Below, in pieces: positions 25,383 through 32,543 of a stretch of DNA of 32,543 nt. This DNA is from Hoylesella timonensis 4401737 = DSM 22865 = JCM 15640. Its GTDB lineage: Bacteria; Bacteroidota; Bacteroidia; Bacteroidales; Bacteroidaceae. Location: positions 354,098 to 386,640 of the forward strand of contig NZ_HG417090.1 in the NCBI RefSeq assembly GCF_000455445.1. Direction: 5' to 3'. Position 1 is the first letter of the stretch. Each line of letters begins with the position of its first letter. The position numbers and the translations under genes were made by a program. The notes under the pieces are model-generated. The model was not told the DNA's origin and did no database searches. It saw only the letters and a list, made by a program, of their open reading frames with translations.

Positions 25383-27371
25383 ATGAAATTAAATTTAAGT
25401 TCTGAGATTGTTCTCAACAAAGTACCCGTTGAATTGTATCGACCAGCAACTGCCATTGACCGTTCTGAGTTGACACGTTATGAGAAGATTGATACCGATA
25501 TCTTTCCAAAAATAGAGGAAGGAGCCAGTCACATTGCCGATGCGATTGTAAAGACTGTGAAGGAAAAACAAGCTGAAGGCAAGTTTTGTGTGCTTGGCTT
25601 GGGAACGGGATTGTCGCTCACACCTATCTATAATGAGCTTATTCATCGCCATCAAACCGATAAGGTAAGTTTTCATAATGTGATAGTGTTCAATGCGTAT
25701 GAATATTTCCCTATCACTGCAGATACGCAGAACAGTTGTATGAAGCAGTTGCGCGATCGCTTCTTAAACCATGTTGACATCGACCCAAAGAATGTCTTTA
25801 GTCTCGATGGGAGCATTTCGCAGGAGGATGTACAGAGCCATTGTCGCCTTTTCGAAGAGCGCATACAAACCTTTGGAGGCATCGACATCATGCTCTTGGG
25901 CATTGGACGTTCGGGCAATATCGCTACGAACGAGCCAGGTTCTACGTTGACATCTACCTCACGCATCATCTTGGTAGACGAGGTGTCACGTCAAGAAATG
26001 GCATTGAGCTTTGGTAATAACGAGTCAGTTCCACCTTGTTCTATCACCATGGGTATCGCTACAATATTGAAAGCCAAAAAGATATTCTTGGTAGCATGGG
26101 GAGAAGAGAAGGCAGAGATGATTCAAAAGGCGGTTGAGGAAAAGATTACGGATACCATTCCCGCTTCGTTCCTACAAACACATAATAATGTTCATGTGGT
26201 TATCGACCTGTCTGCTGCCAGCAGACTCACACGCATTGTGCATCCATGGCTGGTAAAGTCGTGTCATTGGACGGATAAGTTGGTGCGTTCAGCCTTGGTA
26301 TGGTTGTGTCAATTAACGAAGAAACCTATCCTGAAGCTCACCAATAAGGATTACAATGACCACGGATTGAGCGAATTGTTGGCGCTCTATGGTTCGGCAT
26401 ACAATGCCAATATCAAGATTTTTAACGATTTGCAACATACCATTACAGGTTGGCCAGGCGGCAAACCGAATGCTGACGACACTTATCGTCCCGAACGTGC
26501 GAAGCCGTTCCCCAAGCGCGTAATTGTCTTTTCACCGCACCCTGACGATGATGTCATCTCCATGGGAGGCACGTTGCGACGTTTAGTTCAGCAGGGACAC
26601 GATGTACATGTAGCTTATGAGACGAGTGGTAACATTGCTGTGGGCGACGAAGAGGTGACACGTTTCATGCACTTCATCAATGGATTCAATCAGTTGTTTG
26701 GCTCTGAAAAAGATGAAGTCATCAAGAATAAGTACAAGGAAATCAAGGAGTTCTTGTCACAAAAGAAGGAAGGCGATATTGATACGTTAGACGTACGAAC
26801 CATCAAGGGATTGATTCGTCGTGGAGAAGCGCGCACTGCCAACACGTATAATGGGGTTCCTTTGGATCATGTTCACTTCTTGGACTTGCCATTCTACGAA
26901 TCAGGTAAGATAGAAAAGTTGCCTATGACAGAGAAGGATGTGCAGATTGTACGTGATTTGATTACGCAAGTGAAGCCACATCAGATTTATGTCGCTGGCG
27001 ATTTGGCAGATCCTCACGGTACTCATAGAAAGTGTACAGATGCTGTATTGGCTGCACTCGATTTGGAAAAAGAAGCTGGTGCAGAGTGGCTCAAAGACTG
27101 TCGTGTGTGGATGTATCGTGGAGCTTGGGCAGAATGGGAAATCGAAAACATAGAGATGTGTGTTCCTATGAGTCCTGAAGAGTTGCGTGCTAAACGCAAT
27201 AGCATCCTCAAACACCAGAGTCAAATGGAAAGTGCACCGTTCTTGGGCAACGATGAGCGATTGTTCTGGCAGCGTTCTGAAGACCGCAACCATGCCACGG
27301 CAGCACTTTACGACAGTTTAGGTTTGGCTTGCTACGAGGCGATGGAAGCCTTTGTAGAATATAAGGTGTGA
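25383..27371 (+). CDS. Fusion of a catalytically degenerate NagB-like domain and a PIG-L deacetylase domain
   Basis: A 662-aa two-domain protein. Residues about 30-300 match the glucosamine-6-phosphate deaminase fold (LGLGTGLSLTPIYNEL, GGIDIMLLGIGRSGNIATNEPGS). Its key residues are changed relative to nagB: D72 becomes Y106, D141 becomes S177 and H143 becomes N179, while the equivalent of E148 is E184. Residues about 375-600 form a PIG-L/LmbE zinc deacetylase domain with SPHPDDDVISMGG (H386, D388, D389) and DPHGTH (H545, H548). Inference: the first domain may bind GlcNAc or glucosamine 6-phosphate without deaminating it, while the second deacetylates an amino sugar. The gene lies 62 nt after nagB, beyond a terminator, and has its own terminator downstream. 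Confidence 0.88.
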   Translation: MKLNLSSEIVLNKVPVELYRPATAIDRSELTRYEKIDTDIFPKIEEGASHIADAIVKTVKEKQAEGKFCVLGLGTGLSLTPIYNELIHRHQTDKVSFHNVIVFNAYEYFPITADTQNSCMKQLRDRFLNHVDIDPKNVFSLDGSISQEDVQSHCRLFEERIQTFGGIDIMLLGIGRSGNIATNEPGSTLTSTSRIILVDEVSRQEMALSFGNNESVPPCSITMGIATILKAKKIFLVAWGEEKAEMIQKAVEEKITDTIPASFLQTHNNVHVVIDLSAASRLTRIVHPWLVKSCHWTDKLVRSALVWLCQLTKKPILKLTNKDYNDHGLSELLALYGSAYNANIKIFNDLQHTITGWPGGKPNADDTYRPERAKPFPKRVIVFSPHPDDDVISMGGTLRRLVQQGHDVHVAYETSGNIAVGDEEVTRFMHFINGFNQLFGSEKDEVIKNKYKEIKEFLSQKKEGDIDTLDVRTIKGLIRRGEARTANTYNGVPLDHVHFLDLPFYESGKIEKLPMTEKDVQIVRDLITQVKPHQIYVAGDLADPHGTHRKCTDAVLAALDLEKEAGAEWLKDCRVWMYRGAWAEWEIENIEMCVPMSPEELRAKRNSILKHQSQMESAPFLGNDERLFWQRSEDRNHATAALYDSLGLACYEAMEAFVEYKV

Positions 27372-27433
27372 GAAACGAAAGACTTCTTAATAAGGACTTC
27401 CGAACAGTCTCTTACTATTTAACGTAAAGTTCA

Positions 27434-27478
27434 ACACGCTCTATCTCTTCTTTTGTAGAAAGATGGAGCGTGTTTTTT
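27434..27478 (+). terminator. Rho-independent terminator of the amino-sugar operon
   Basis: A 13-bp stem (27434-27446 with 27461-27473, including one T-G pair) ends in ACACGCTC/GAGCGTGT and is followed by six T. It lies about 65 nt after the stop codon of the fusion gene. Confidence 0.85.
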
Positions 27479-27511
27479 GTGGATTAGAGTAAAAAAAAAG
27501 AACATTAAAAA

Positions 27512-27542
27512 TTGCAAATATCATTATAAATTGTTACTTTTA
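27512..27542 (+). promoter_or_regulatory. Probable promoter of the DUF805 gene
   Basis: TTG at 27512-27514, 20 nt, then TACTTTTA at 27535-27542, which matches seven of eight positions of TAnnTTTG. The start codon follows 25 nt later. Confidence 0.55.
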
Positions 27543-27567
27543 CAGCATCATTAAAACTCAATAGATT

Positions 27568-27981
27568 ATGGAAACAAACACAACTCCACAGGCTACGCCA
27601 ACCTTATCCTTTGGTGAAGCAATCAAACAAGTGTTCAACAAGTATGCTACCTTTACGGGGCGTGCACGTCGATCTGAATATTGGTATTTTGCATTGTTTG
27701 GTACATTGGCAGGCATGGTTGCCTATATTTTAGACTTTGCACTTGGCTTAACGTTCACAGACATTGGTTATGGACCTCTTTATATCCTCGTTGCATTAGG
27801 TTTGCTTATTCCTGGTTTGGCTGTCGCTGTACGTCGTTTGCACGATATTAACAAGAGTGGCTGGAACTATTTATGGGTGTTGATACCTATTGTTGGTGGT
27901 ATTTTGCTCATCGTTTGGTTTTGTTACGATTCAAAACCAGAGACAAATAAGTATGGAGCTTCACCAAAATACATCGATTAG
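27568..27981 (+). CDS. DUF805-family inner-membrane protein
   Basis: A 137-aa membrane protein of the DUF805 (YhaH-like) family, whose function is unknown. The signature FTGRARRSEYWYFALFGTLAG precedes the first membrane segment. Two more segments follow (YILVALGLLIPGLAVAVRRLHD and WNYLWVLIPIVGGILLIVWFCYD), separated by the conserved RRLHDINKSGW. It has its own promoter after the terminator of the amino-sugar operon, so it is probably an independent unit. Its last four bases overlap the stop region of the convergent HExxH gene. Confidence 0.92.
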   Translation: METNTTPQATPTLSFGEAIKQVFNKYATFTGRARRSEYWYFALFGTLAGMVAYILDFALGLTFTDIGYGPLYILVALGLLIPGLAVAVRRLHDINKSGWNYLWVLIPIVGGILLIVWFCYDSKPETNKYGASPKYID

Positions 27982-28319
27982 TTGATGTCGTTTTGAGGCT
28001 TTCGGCGCAAGTATTTCACCCAAGCATAGGGCTTTCGACGAGTCAGATAATTGGGGTCGTCCATGTGTCGATAAGCTTCACGCTCAAAAGAGATGTTTAG
28101 ATAGGCACGTCCTTTCATCGGAATGCGAATCAACCATTCGATGACGTAGAACAAATAGAAGAAGATAAACCCCATTTCTATCATCTGTCGGGTGTGAATA
28201 CGCTCATGCTGTATCAAGTCGGCAGTAATCGTTGTCCCTTTTCGGCAAAACAACAAGCCAAAAAGATTGATGGCATCGTATTTCTTAAAAGGTATCAGTC
28301 GGTTGTGAATAATAAGCAT
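27978..28319 (-). CDS. Small membrane protein with an HExxH motif
   Basis: A 113-aa protein that I cannot assign to a named family. It contains HERIH (H38, E39, H42), a gluzincin-type zinc motif. A hydrophobic segment follows (GFIFFYLFYVIEWLIRI, about 50-66), then SFEREAYRHM, where E79 or E81 could be the third zinc ligand as in M48/M56 peptidases. The C-terminus is basic. It is much shorter than known M48 or M56 enzymes, so it may be a minimal membrane protease, a relative that lost activity or a coincidental motif. It converges with DUF805 (4-nt overlap) and lies upstream of nothing else on its strand. Confidence 0.75.
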   Translation of the reverse strand: MLIIHNRLIPFKKYDAINLFGLLFCRKGTTITADLIQHERIHTRQMIEMGFIFFYLFYVIEWLIRIPMKGRAYLNISFEREAYRHMDDPNYLTRRKPYAWVKYLRRKPQNDIN

Positions 28320-28400
28320 GATTCGTTCTTCTTCTATCGTATTAAACTGTCATTAGAGGTCATTTAGGAAGTAATGGGGCTGTATGAGAAGGCAGTCCCA

Positions 28401-29306
28401 TTAGTTTCCGTCCGATTTGCGAATGGTAATGATATAGGCACTCAGCAGCACCAAGATACCTGCCACGGGCTTGTCCCACGTCAATATGTCCTGTCCAATG
28501 TAAATAGCTACGAACGAAGCCACCACTGGTTGCAGGTTGGTGTAGATACTAACGGTTGTAGCTTGCAGGTAACGCATGGCATACGGAATAGCAAAATAGC
28601 CTATCACCGTGGCAAACACCACAATGAAAGTCATCTCGATCACACCACTCCAAGCCCATTGTGACGACCACCACCTTTGTTGGTTAAACTCTGGAGCAGC
28701 AAAGGGCAATACGGCAAGGGTGGAAATAAGAAATATCCATTTCATTTGAGTCACGGCTGTGTATTTCTGAGACACGTTGCGCGTAATCAGTAAATACACT
28801 ACCCAGGTCATCAAACTTAAAATAGTGAGCGTGATACCTAATAAGTCATTCTTCCCAGAGCCACTTTTCCAACTCATCAATACCATGAGTAGTGCACCCA
28901 CAATACCTATCAATACTCCGAATATCTTTGTACCGTTCATCCTCTCTTTCAAGAACAACGCAGCCATGAGCATGGTGGCAACGGGGGTGAGTGTAGCAAT
29001 GAGCGAGAAATAAACGGGCGTGGTGTACACCAAAGCCCATGCTGTGAGCGTTTGTGAAATCACAAAACCTAATAAACCTCCCAACATGATGATGAGCAAG
29101 TCTTTGCGTTGAACGGTCTCCTTAGGCAGGAACAGACTGATTGCCCAAAAGATTGCAGCCGCTCCCAAGCACCGCATGAACATGTAGCCCATAGGCGTTA
29201 CCCATTGATCAAGTAGTAGTTTGGTGACTGGTACGCCCAAACCAAAGATAACGTTGGCTAAGATGATTGCGGTGTGTGCTTGTATTTTCTGTTGTTTCTT
29301 CTTCAT
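28401..29306 (-). CDS. EamA-family (DMT superfamily) transporter
   Basis: A 301-aa inner-membrane protein with about ten hydrophobic segments arranged as two EamA repeats. The first repeat starts with AIILANVIFGLGVPVTKLLLD and ends near GVLIGIVGALLMVLM. The second starts near LGITLTILSLMTWVVYLLI and ends with AGILVLLSAYIITI. Family members export amino acids, nucleobases or other metabolites; the substrate cannot be read from the sequence. A -7 element lies at 29437-29444, giving a leader of about 120 nt that includes a perfect 8-bp hairpin (29411-29418/29426-29433). It is divergent from the helicase gene. Confidence 0.93.
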   Translation of the reverse strand: MKKKQQKIQAHTAIILANVIFGLGVPVTKLLLDQWVTPMGYMFMRCLGAAAIFWAISLFLPKETVQRKDLLIIMLGGLLGFVISQTLTAWALVYTTPVYFSLIATLTPVATMLMAALFLKERMNGTKIFGVLIGIVGALLMVLMSWKSGSGKNDLLGITLTILSLMTWVVYLLITRNVSQKYTAVTQMKWIFLISTLAVLPFAAPEFNQQRWWSSQWAWSGVIEMTFIVVFATVIGYFAIPYAMRYLQATTVSIYTNLQPVVASFVAIYIGQDILTWDKPVAGILVLLSAYIITIRKSDGN

Positions 29307-29436
29307 GACGGGTTCGTTATAGTTTAATTTTCTTTTGGTTGTGTGAGGACATCAGCGTGGTATATCTTTCTTTCTGATGCCATGTGAACAAGCCATCAAC
29401 TGCGGCTTGGCGATTTTCAATGGTAGAAAATCGTTG

Positions 29437-29444
29437 CAAAGATA
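29437..29444 (-). promoter_or_regulatory. -7 element for the EamA transporter
   Basis: On the minus strand TATCTTTG (29444 to 29437) matches TAnnTTTG, but no good -33 element lies upstream. The long leader to 29306 contains the 8-bp hairpin CGATTTTC/GAAAATCG. Confidence 0.5.
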
Positions 29445-29466
29445 CAGATTTTTCCAATAATGGGGC

Positions 29467-29495
29467 TTGGGAACAGAAATAAAATAATATATTTG
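29467..29495 (+). promoter_or_regulatory. Promoter of the helicase gene
   Basis: TTG at 29467-29469, 18 nt, then TATATTTG at 29488-29495. The possible start at 29460 lies upstream of this promoter, which supports the ATG at 29523. Confidence 0.6.
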
Positions 29496-29522
29496 TACAA
29501 CGAATCAAGCCCATTGAAAACC

Positions 29523-32234
29523 ATGCAAAACGACAATATCCCAAATTCATTGACTCCCGACCAATATCAAACTGAAGTGATACAAGCCAGCGGTGGTTAT
29601 CATTTAGTGTTGGCTGCACCGGGCTGTGGCAAGACCCAAATCCTCACCGAGCGTATTCGGAGGGCGCACGAGCAAGGCATTTCCTTTGACGAGATGCTGT
29701 GCCTTACCTTTACCAATCGTGCTGCACGAGGCATGAGAGAGCGTATTTTGACTCATATCAATGATGAAGAAATAGCTGAATTGTACGTGGGAAACGTGCA
29801 TAGGTTTTGTTCTAAGTTCTTGTTCAACAATAGTTTGGTGCCTGCAGAGAGTTCGGTGATTGACGATGATGATGCGTTCAGCATCTTGGCTCGTTATCGG
29901 GATGATGATGAATATGCAGTGCAGCACAATTTTCGGTTGAAGAAAGAGTACATCGAAGTGCTTCATTTTGCAGGATTCATACATCAACTTACTCATCATC
30001 ACCCCAAGCATTTGCGCTTGCATCCTGAATGTGTCACCTCTTTGGACGTGGCTGCCTTGCGCACTTTGTGTCGTGTACAGCGGATGGAACTCACGGCTGA
30101 TACCTTGCAGGAGGTTTTCAAAAATGCAGATACATATGAAAGTCTTATCCATTCGGATGCCTATGACATAGGGAGTCAGCATGATATAGAAGCATTGTTG
30201 CGCAAGATGCAGCAAGCACAGTATTATATCCAGTACAAAAAAGAAAACAAGTTGCTCGACTTTGAGGACTTGCTTATGCTCACCTACGATGCACTGAACG
30301 CAGATGACCAGATCGAATTGAAACGCTATCGCTGGATACAAGTAGACGAAGTGCAAGATCTCAACCCACTACAGTTGGCACTCGTCGATGGTTTTACAAG
30401 CAAAGACTTCCACACGGTGATGTATCTTGGTGATGAACAACAAGCAATTTTTTCTTTCATGGGTGCTAAGATGAGTACCCTCGATGCACTGAAGCAGCGT
30501 TGTGAGGGGCACCTCCATCGGTTGTTCGTCAATCATCGCTCACCTCGATATTTACTTCAAGTATTCAATACATTTGCCGAAAAGATGTTAGACATCGATC
30601 CGGCCTTGTTGCCTACCACCGATTTTGACCCTCCTCGTCAAGGTGATGAACTGCAATTGATGTCGAGCGAACAGGTAGAATCGGAATATGCTGATATCGC
30701 TGACAAGGTGCAACGCTTGCAAGAGCAGTATCCTCATGAGACAACGGCTGTGATTGTCAGTTCAAATGCCGATGCCGAATTGATGAGTGAAGCCATGAAA
30801 CAGAAGAATTTACCTCATTTCAAGGTGTCGGGAGAGGATGTGTTTGCCTCTTCAGAGGTGAAGTTACTCTTGGCACATCTCAACATTTTGTGTAATGAAC
30901 ATCAGTTCATGGGCTGGTCGAGATTGCTCAAAGGCTTGCAGGTGTTTGAGAGTAATGCAGCCGCTCGTAGGTTTGTACGAGGATTGTTCGATAATGCCAT
31001 GCTGCCATCCGATTTGTTGATGTACCCTGGTAGCAGCTATGTGCAAGCCTTTGTGGAGTGTTACGAGCAACAGGACATGGTGGTGTTCGATACAGAGACT
31101 ACGGGTTTGAATGTTTTTGAGGACGATATTGTGCAGATAGCCGCCGTACGTATGCGACAAGGATGTGTGGTTCCCGGGTCAGAATTTGTGGTGTTTATGC
31201 GCACCAATCGTGAGATACCACGCAAGTTGGGCAATATTGACAATCCGCTGATAGAGGAAATACAGCATCATCAACTGTACAGCCCAAGCGAGGGCTTGAG
31301 AATGTTTATGGAGTATGTGGGAAAGAGTAGACTGTTGGGGCATAATGCCGACTATGACTATCATATCTTAAACTTTAACTTGCAGCGTTATCTTCCTGAT
31401 ATACAGTTAGAAAAACACTGTAACATATATTTTGATTCACTGAAACTCATCCGTTTACTCGAACCAAACTTAAAAGAATACAAGCTGAAATATTTACTGT
31501 CGGTGCTGCATCTCGAAGGACAAAACTCGCACCTTGCCGATGCTGATGTGCATGCCACCTGCAGTGTGGTGCGCCATTGTTATGAGAAAGCGAAACAGCA
31601 CATCGACTCTCAAAGGGAATGGATACAGCATCCTCGATTCCAAGAGAGGGCAGCAGTGTTCAGGAGGCATTATCTCGAAATCTATACTCGTGCGCACCAG
31701 CTGATGTATCAGCGTCAGCATTCGGAGGATTTGCCCGTCTTGGCGAGCGAAATAGCGTATCTCTATCACACCCTCTGTGAACAAGGATTGCTGCAACCCA
31801 TTGACAAATTGCCTCATGTCATCAAGTATTTGTCAGCTGACATGATAGACAAGGATGCCTATCCGTCGCTCATCGAACAGCTTTCGGTGTATATCAACGA
31901 AATCAACACGCTTAAAGAGGCTGACCTGTGTCATGGAACAACTTTAGATGAACGCATCTTTGTGACAACGGTTCACAAAGCCAAAGGACTGGAGTTCGAT
32001 GAAGTTGTCTTGTTTGATGCGGTAGATGGTCGATACCCCAACTACTTCAATCGTGACAATGTGCGGTTAGTTGCCGAGGATAAACGCAAGTTTTATGTTG
32101 CCATGACCCGTGCCAAGCAGCGGTTGTATGTGTCGTGGTCACGCAATAGGGTGGACTATCACAACCAGTTGCAGCCTCGTTGTCTCACGCCATTCATGAA
32201 ACCCTTGCTCCATTTCTTTGAGGTGTTGGCATAA
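29523..32234 (+). CDS. UvrD/Rep-type helicase with an embedded DEDDh exonuclease domain
   Basis: A 903-aa superfamily 1 DNA helicase. Motif I is AAPGCGKT (31-38), Ia CLTFTNRAARGM, II VDEVQD (from about 274), III GDEQQAIFSFMGA and IV FVNHRSP. Motif V is TTVHKAKGLEFDEVV (about 812-826) and VI EDKRKFYVAMTRAKQRLY (near 855-872). Between IV and V, about 518-700, lies a complete DnaQ-like 3'-5' exonuclease. Its residues are D523 and E525 (DTETTGL), D610 (HNADYDYH), H670 and D675 (HLADADVHAT). This is the region occupied by the 2B subdomain in UvrD. Combined unwinding and 3' trimming during repair is inferred. The longer frame from 29460 is excluded by the promoter position. Confidence 0.93.
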   Translation: MQNDNIPNSLTPDQYQTEVIQASGGYHLVLAAPGCGKTQILTERIRRAHEQGISFDEMLCLTFTNRAARGMRERILTHINDEEIAELYVGNVHRFCSKFLFNNSLVPAESSVIDDDDAFSILARYRDDDEYAVQHNFRLKKEYIEVLHFAGFIHQLTHHHPKHLRLHPECVTSLDVAALRTLCRVQRMELTADTLQEVFKNADTYESLIHSDAYDIGSQHDIEALLRKMQQAQYYIQYKKENKLLDFEDLLMLTYDALNADDQIELKRYRWIQVDEVQDLNPLQLALVDGFTSKDFHTVMYLGDEQQAIFSFMGAKMSTLDALKQRCEGHLHRLFVNHRSPRYLLQVFNTFAEKMLDIDPALLPTTDFDPPRQGDELQLMSSEQVESEYADIADKVQRLQEQYPHETTAVIVSSNADAELMSEAMKQKNLPHFKVSGEDVFASSEVKLLLAHLNILCNEHQFMGWSRLLKGLQVFESNAAARRFVRGLFDNAMLPSDLLMYPGSSYVQAFVECYEQQDMVVFDTETTGLNVFEDDIVQIAAVRMRQGCVVPGSEFVVFMRTNREIPRKLGNIDNPLIEEIQHHQLYSPSEGLRMFMEYVGKSRLLGHNADYDYHILNFNLQRYLPDIQLEKHCNIYFDSLKLIRLLEPNLKEYKLKYLLSVLHLEGQNSHLADADVHATCSVVRHCYEKAKQHIDSQREWIQHPRFQERAAVFRRHYLEIYTRAHQLMYQRQHSEDLPVLASEIAYLYHTLCEQGLLQPIDKLPHVIKYLSADMIDKDAYPSLIEQLSVYINEINTLKEADLCHGTTLDERIFVTTVHKAKGLEFDEVVLFDAVDGRYPNYFNRDNVRLVAEDKRKFYVAMTRAKQRLYVSWSRNRVDYHNQLQPRCLTPFMKPLLHFFEVLA

Positions 32235-32270
32235 CCTCTTTATGGCAAGGAATTTCTTTCTTGATTTGTT

Positions 32271-32455
32271 GCATCGGAATTTCACGGATTTACATGAGAG
32301 TTTATATAATACAGCATCGGAGTGTCACGGATTTACACGGAAAAATTCTTAGATTTGTACAAGATAATAGTTTTATTACATCCGTGTTTTTCCGTATTCT
32401 TCCGTAGCTACATTTAGCAAATTATCCGTGTGAGTCCGTGTTTATCCGTTGCTAA
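32271..32455. repeat. Degenerate CACGGATTTACACGG/CCGTGT repeat cluster
   Basis: A 24-nt unit beginning GCATCGGA and ending CACGGATTTACA occurs at 32271-32294 and 32314-32337 with two differences. Inverted relatives follow downstream (TCCGTGTTTTTCCG from 32381, ATCCGTGTGAGTCCGTG from 32424). The arms could form alternative hairpins. The rest of the 309-nt end region (32235-32270 and 32456-32543) shows no gene or promoter. The repeat may continue as part of a larger intergenic family, but this cannot be judged within the window. Confidence 0.65.
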
Positions 32456-32543
32456 ACATCTCGTTGCATTGGAGTGATACGGGGAACAAACCAAAATGAA
32501 GATACGAACCTATGCTCCTGCCTATTCTATTCGTTGATTTTTG

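Noticed and set aside
29460..29522. Longer start for the helicase
   Set aside because: It lies upstream of the -7 element at 29488-29495, and the extension has no family-like sequence.
29317..29619. A 100-aa minus-strand ORF upstream of the EamA gene
   Set aside because: It spans both divergent promoters and the helicase start and has no recognisable protein features.
1..32543. CRISPR array, phage or integrated conjugative element
   Set aside because: No regularly spaced repeats, integrase, capsid or conjugation genes are visible. The tRNA cluster shows no attachment-site duplication other than the full second tRNA-Gly.

Overview
The window looks like a chromosomal segment of a Bacteroidota bacterium, most likely Prevotella or a close relative in the Prevotellaceae. 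This is inferred from several signals. Promoters have the Bacteroidetes form (TTTG, about 19-20 nt, TAnnTTTG) and not the E. coli form. The primary sigma factor is short (287 aa) with no region 1.1. The gene families are also typical: GldE, a DUF4954 protein, carboxynorspermidine decarboxylase and a NagB/PIG-L fusion protein. No phage, integrase, CRISPR array or full insertion sequence is visible.

Layout from left to right. 1-303: a hairpin terminator and a MITE-like element of about 193 bp inserted at the stop codon of a TlpA-type thioredoxin lipoprotein gene. 304-2464 (minus): ThiE-like protein, PRPP synthetase (prs), TlpA-like protein. 2627-3805 (plus): nspC, divergent from the ThiE-like gene. 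3914-4323: four tRNAs (Gly, Leu, Leu, Gly) behind a textbook promoter. 4351-7312 (plus): unknown protein, ssb, gldE, phosphopantetheinyl transferase, closely packed. 7393-10791 (minus): rpoD, then a lysine-rich exported protein, then a three-gene module (HPr-kinase-like, S26-type peptidase-like, PqqD-like) that resembles peptide-maturation machinery without a visible precursor. 10915-13391 (minus): rlmD and ansA. 14278-22238 (minus): hflX, DUF4954 protein, M16 peptidase, class I fumarase. 22898-27371 (plus): an amino-sugar operon of GH20 hexosaminidase, nagB and a NagB-like/PIG-L fusion, with an internal and a final terminator. 27568-29306: DUF805 membrane protein, a small HExxH membrane protein and an EamA transporter. 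29523-32234 (plus): a UvrD-like helicase with a DEDDh exonuclease embedded in it. 32235-32543: degenerate CCGTGT-type repeats.

The most unusual signal is non-coding. Two intergenic regions 8.69 kb apart (about 13661-14060 and 22351-22750) align without a single gap over 400 nt at about 76% identity by hand count. Neither encodes a conserved protein. Three hairpins form in both copies, and each contains at least one compensatory base-pair change between copies. T-G wobbles occur on the plus strand only, which suggests a structured RNA read rightwards. This is the best candidate here for an undescribed element.

Functionally the window is mostly housekeeping: nucleotide precursor supply, translation, transcription, replication and repair, the TCA cycle and chitobiose/GlcNAc salvage. 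A few family-level oddities sit among these genes: the degenerate NagB domain, the helicase-exonuclease fusion and the orphan PqqD module.
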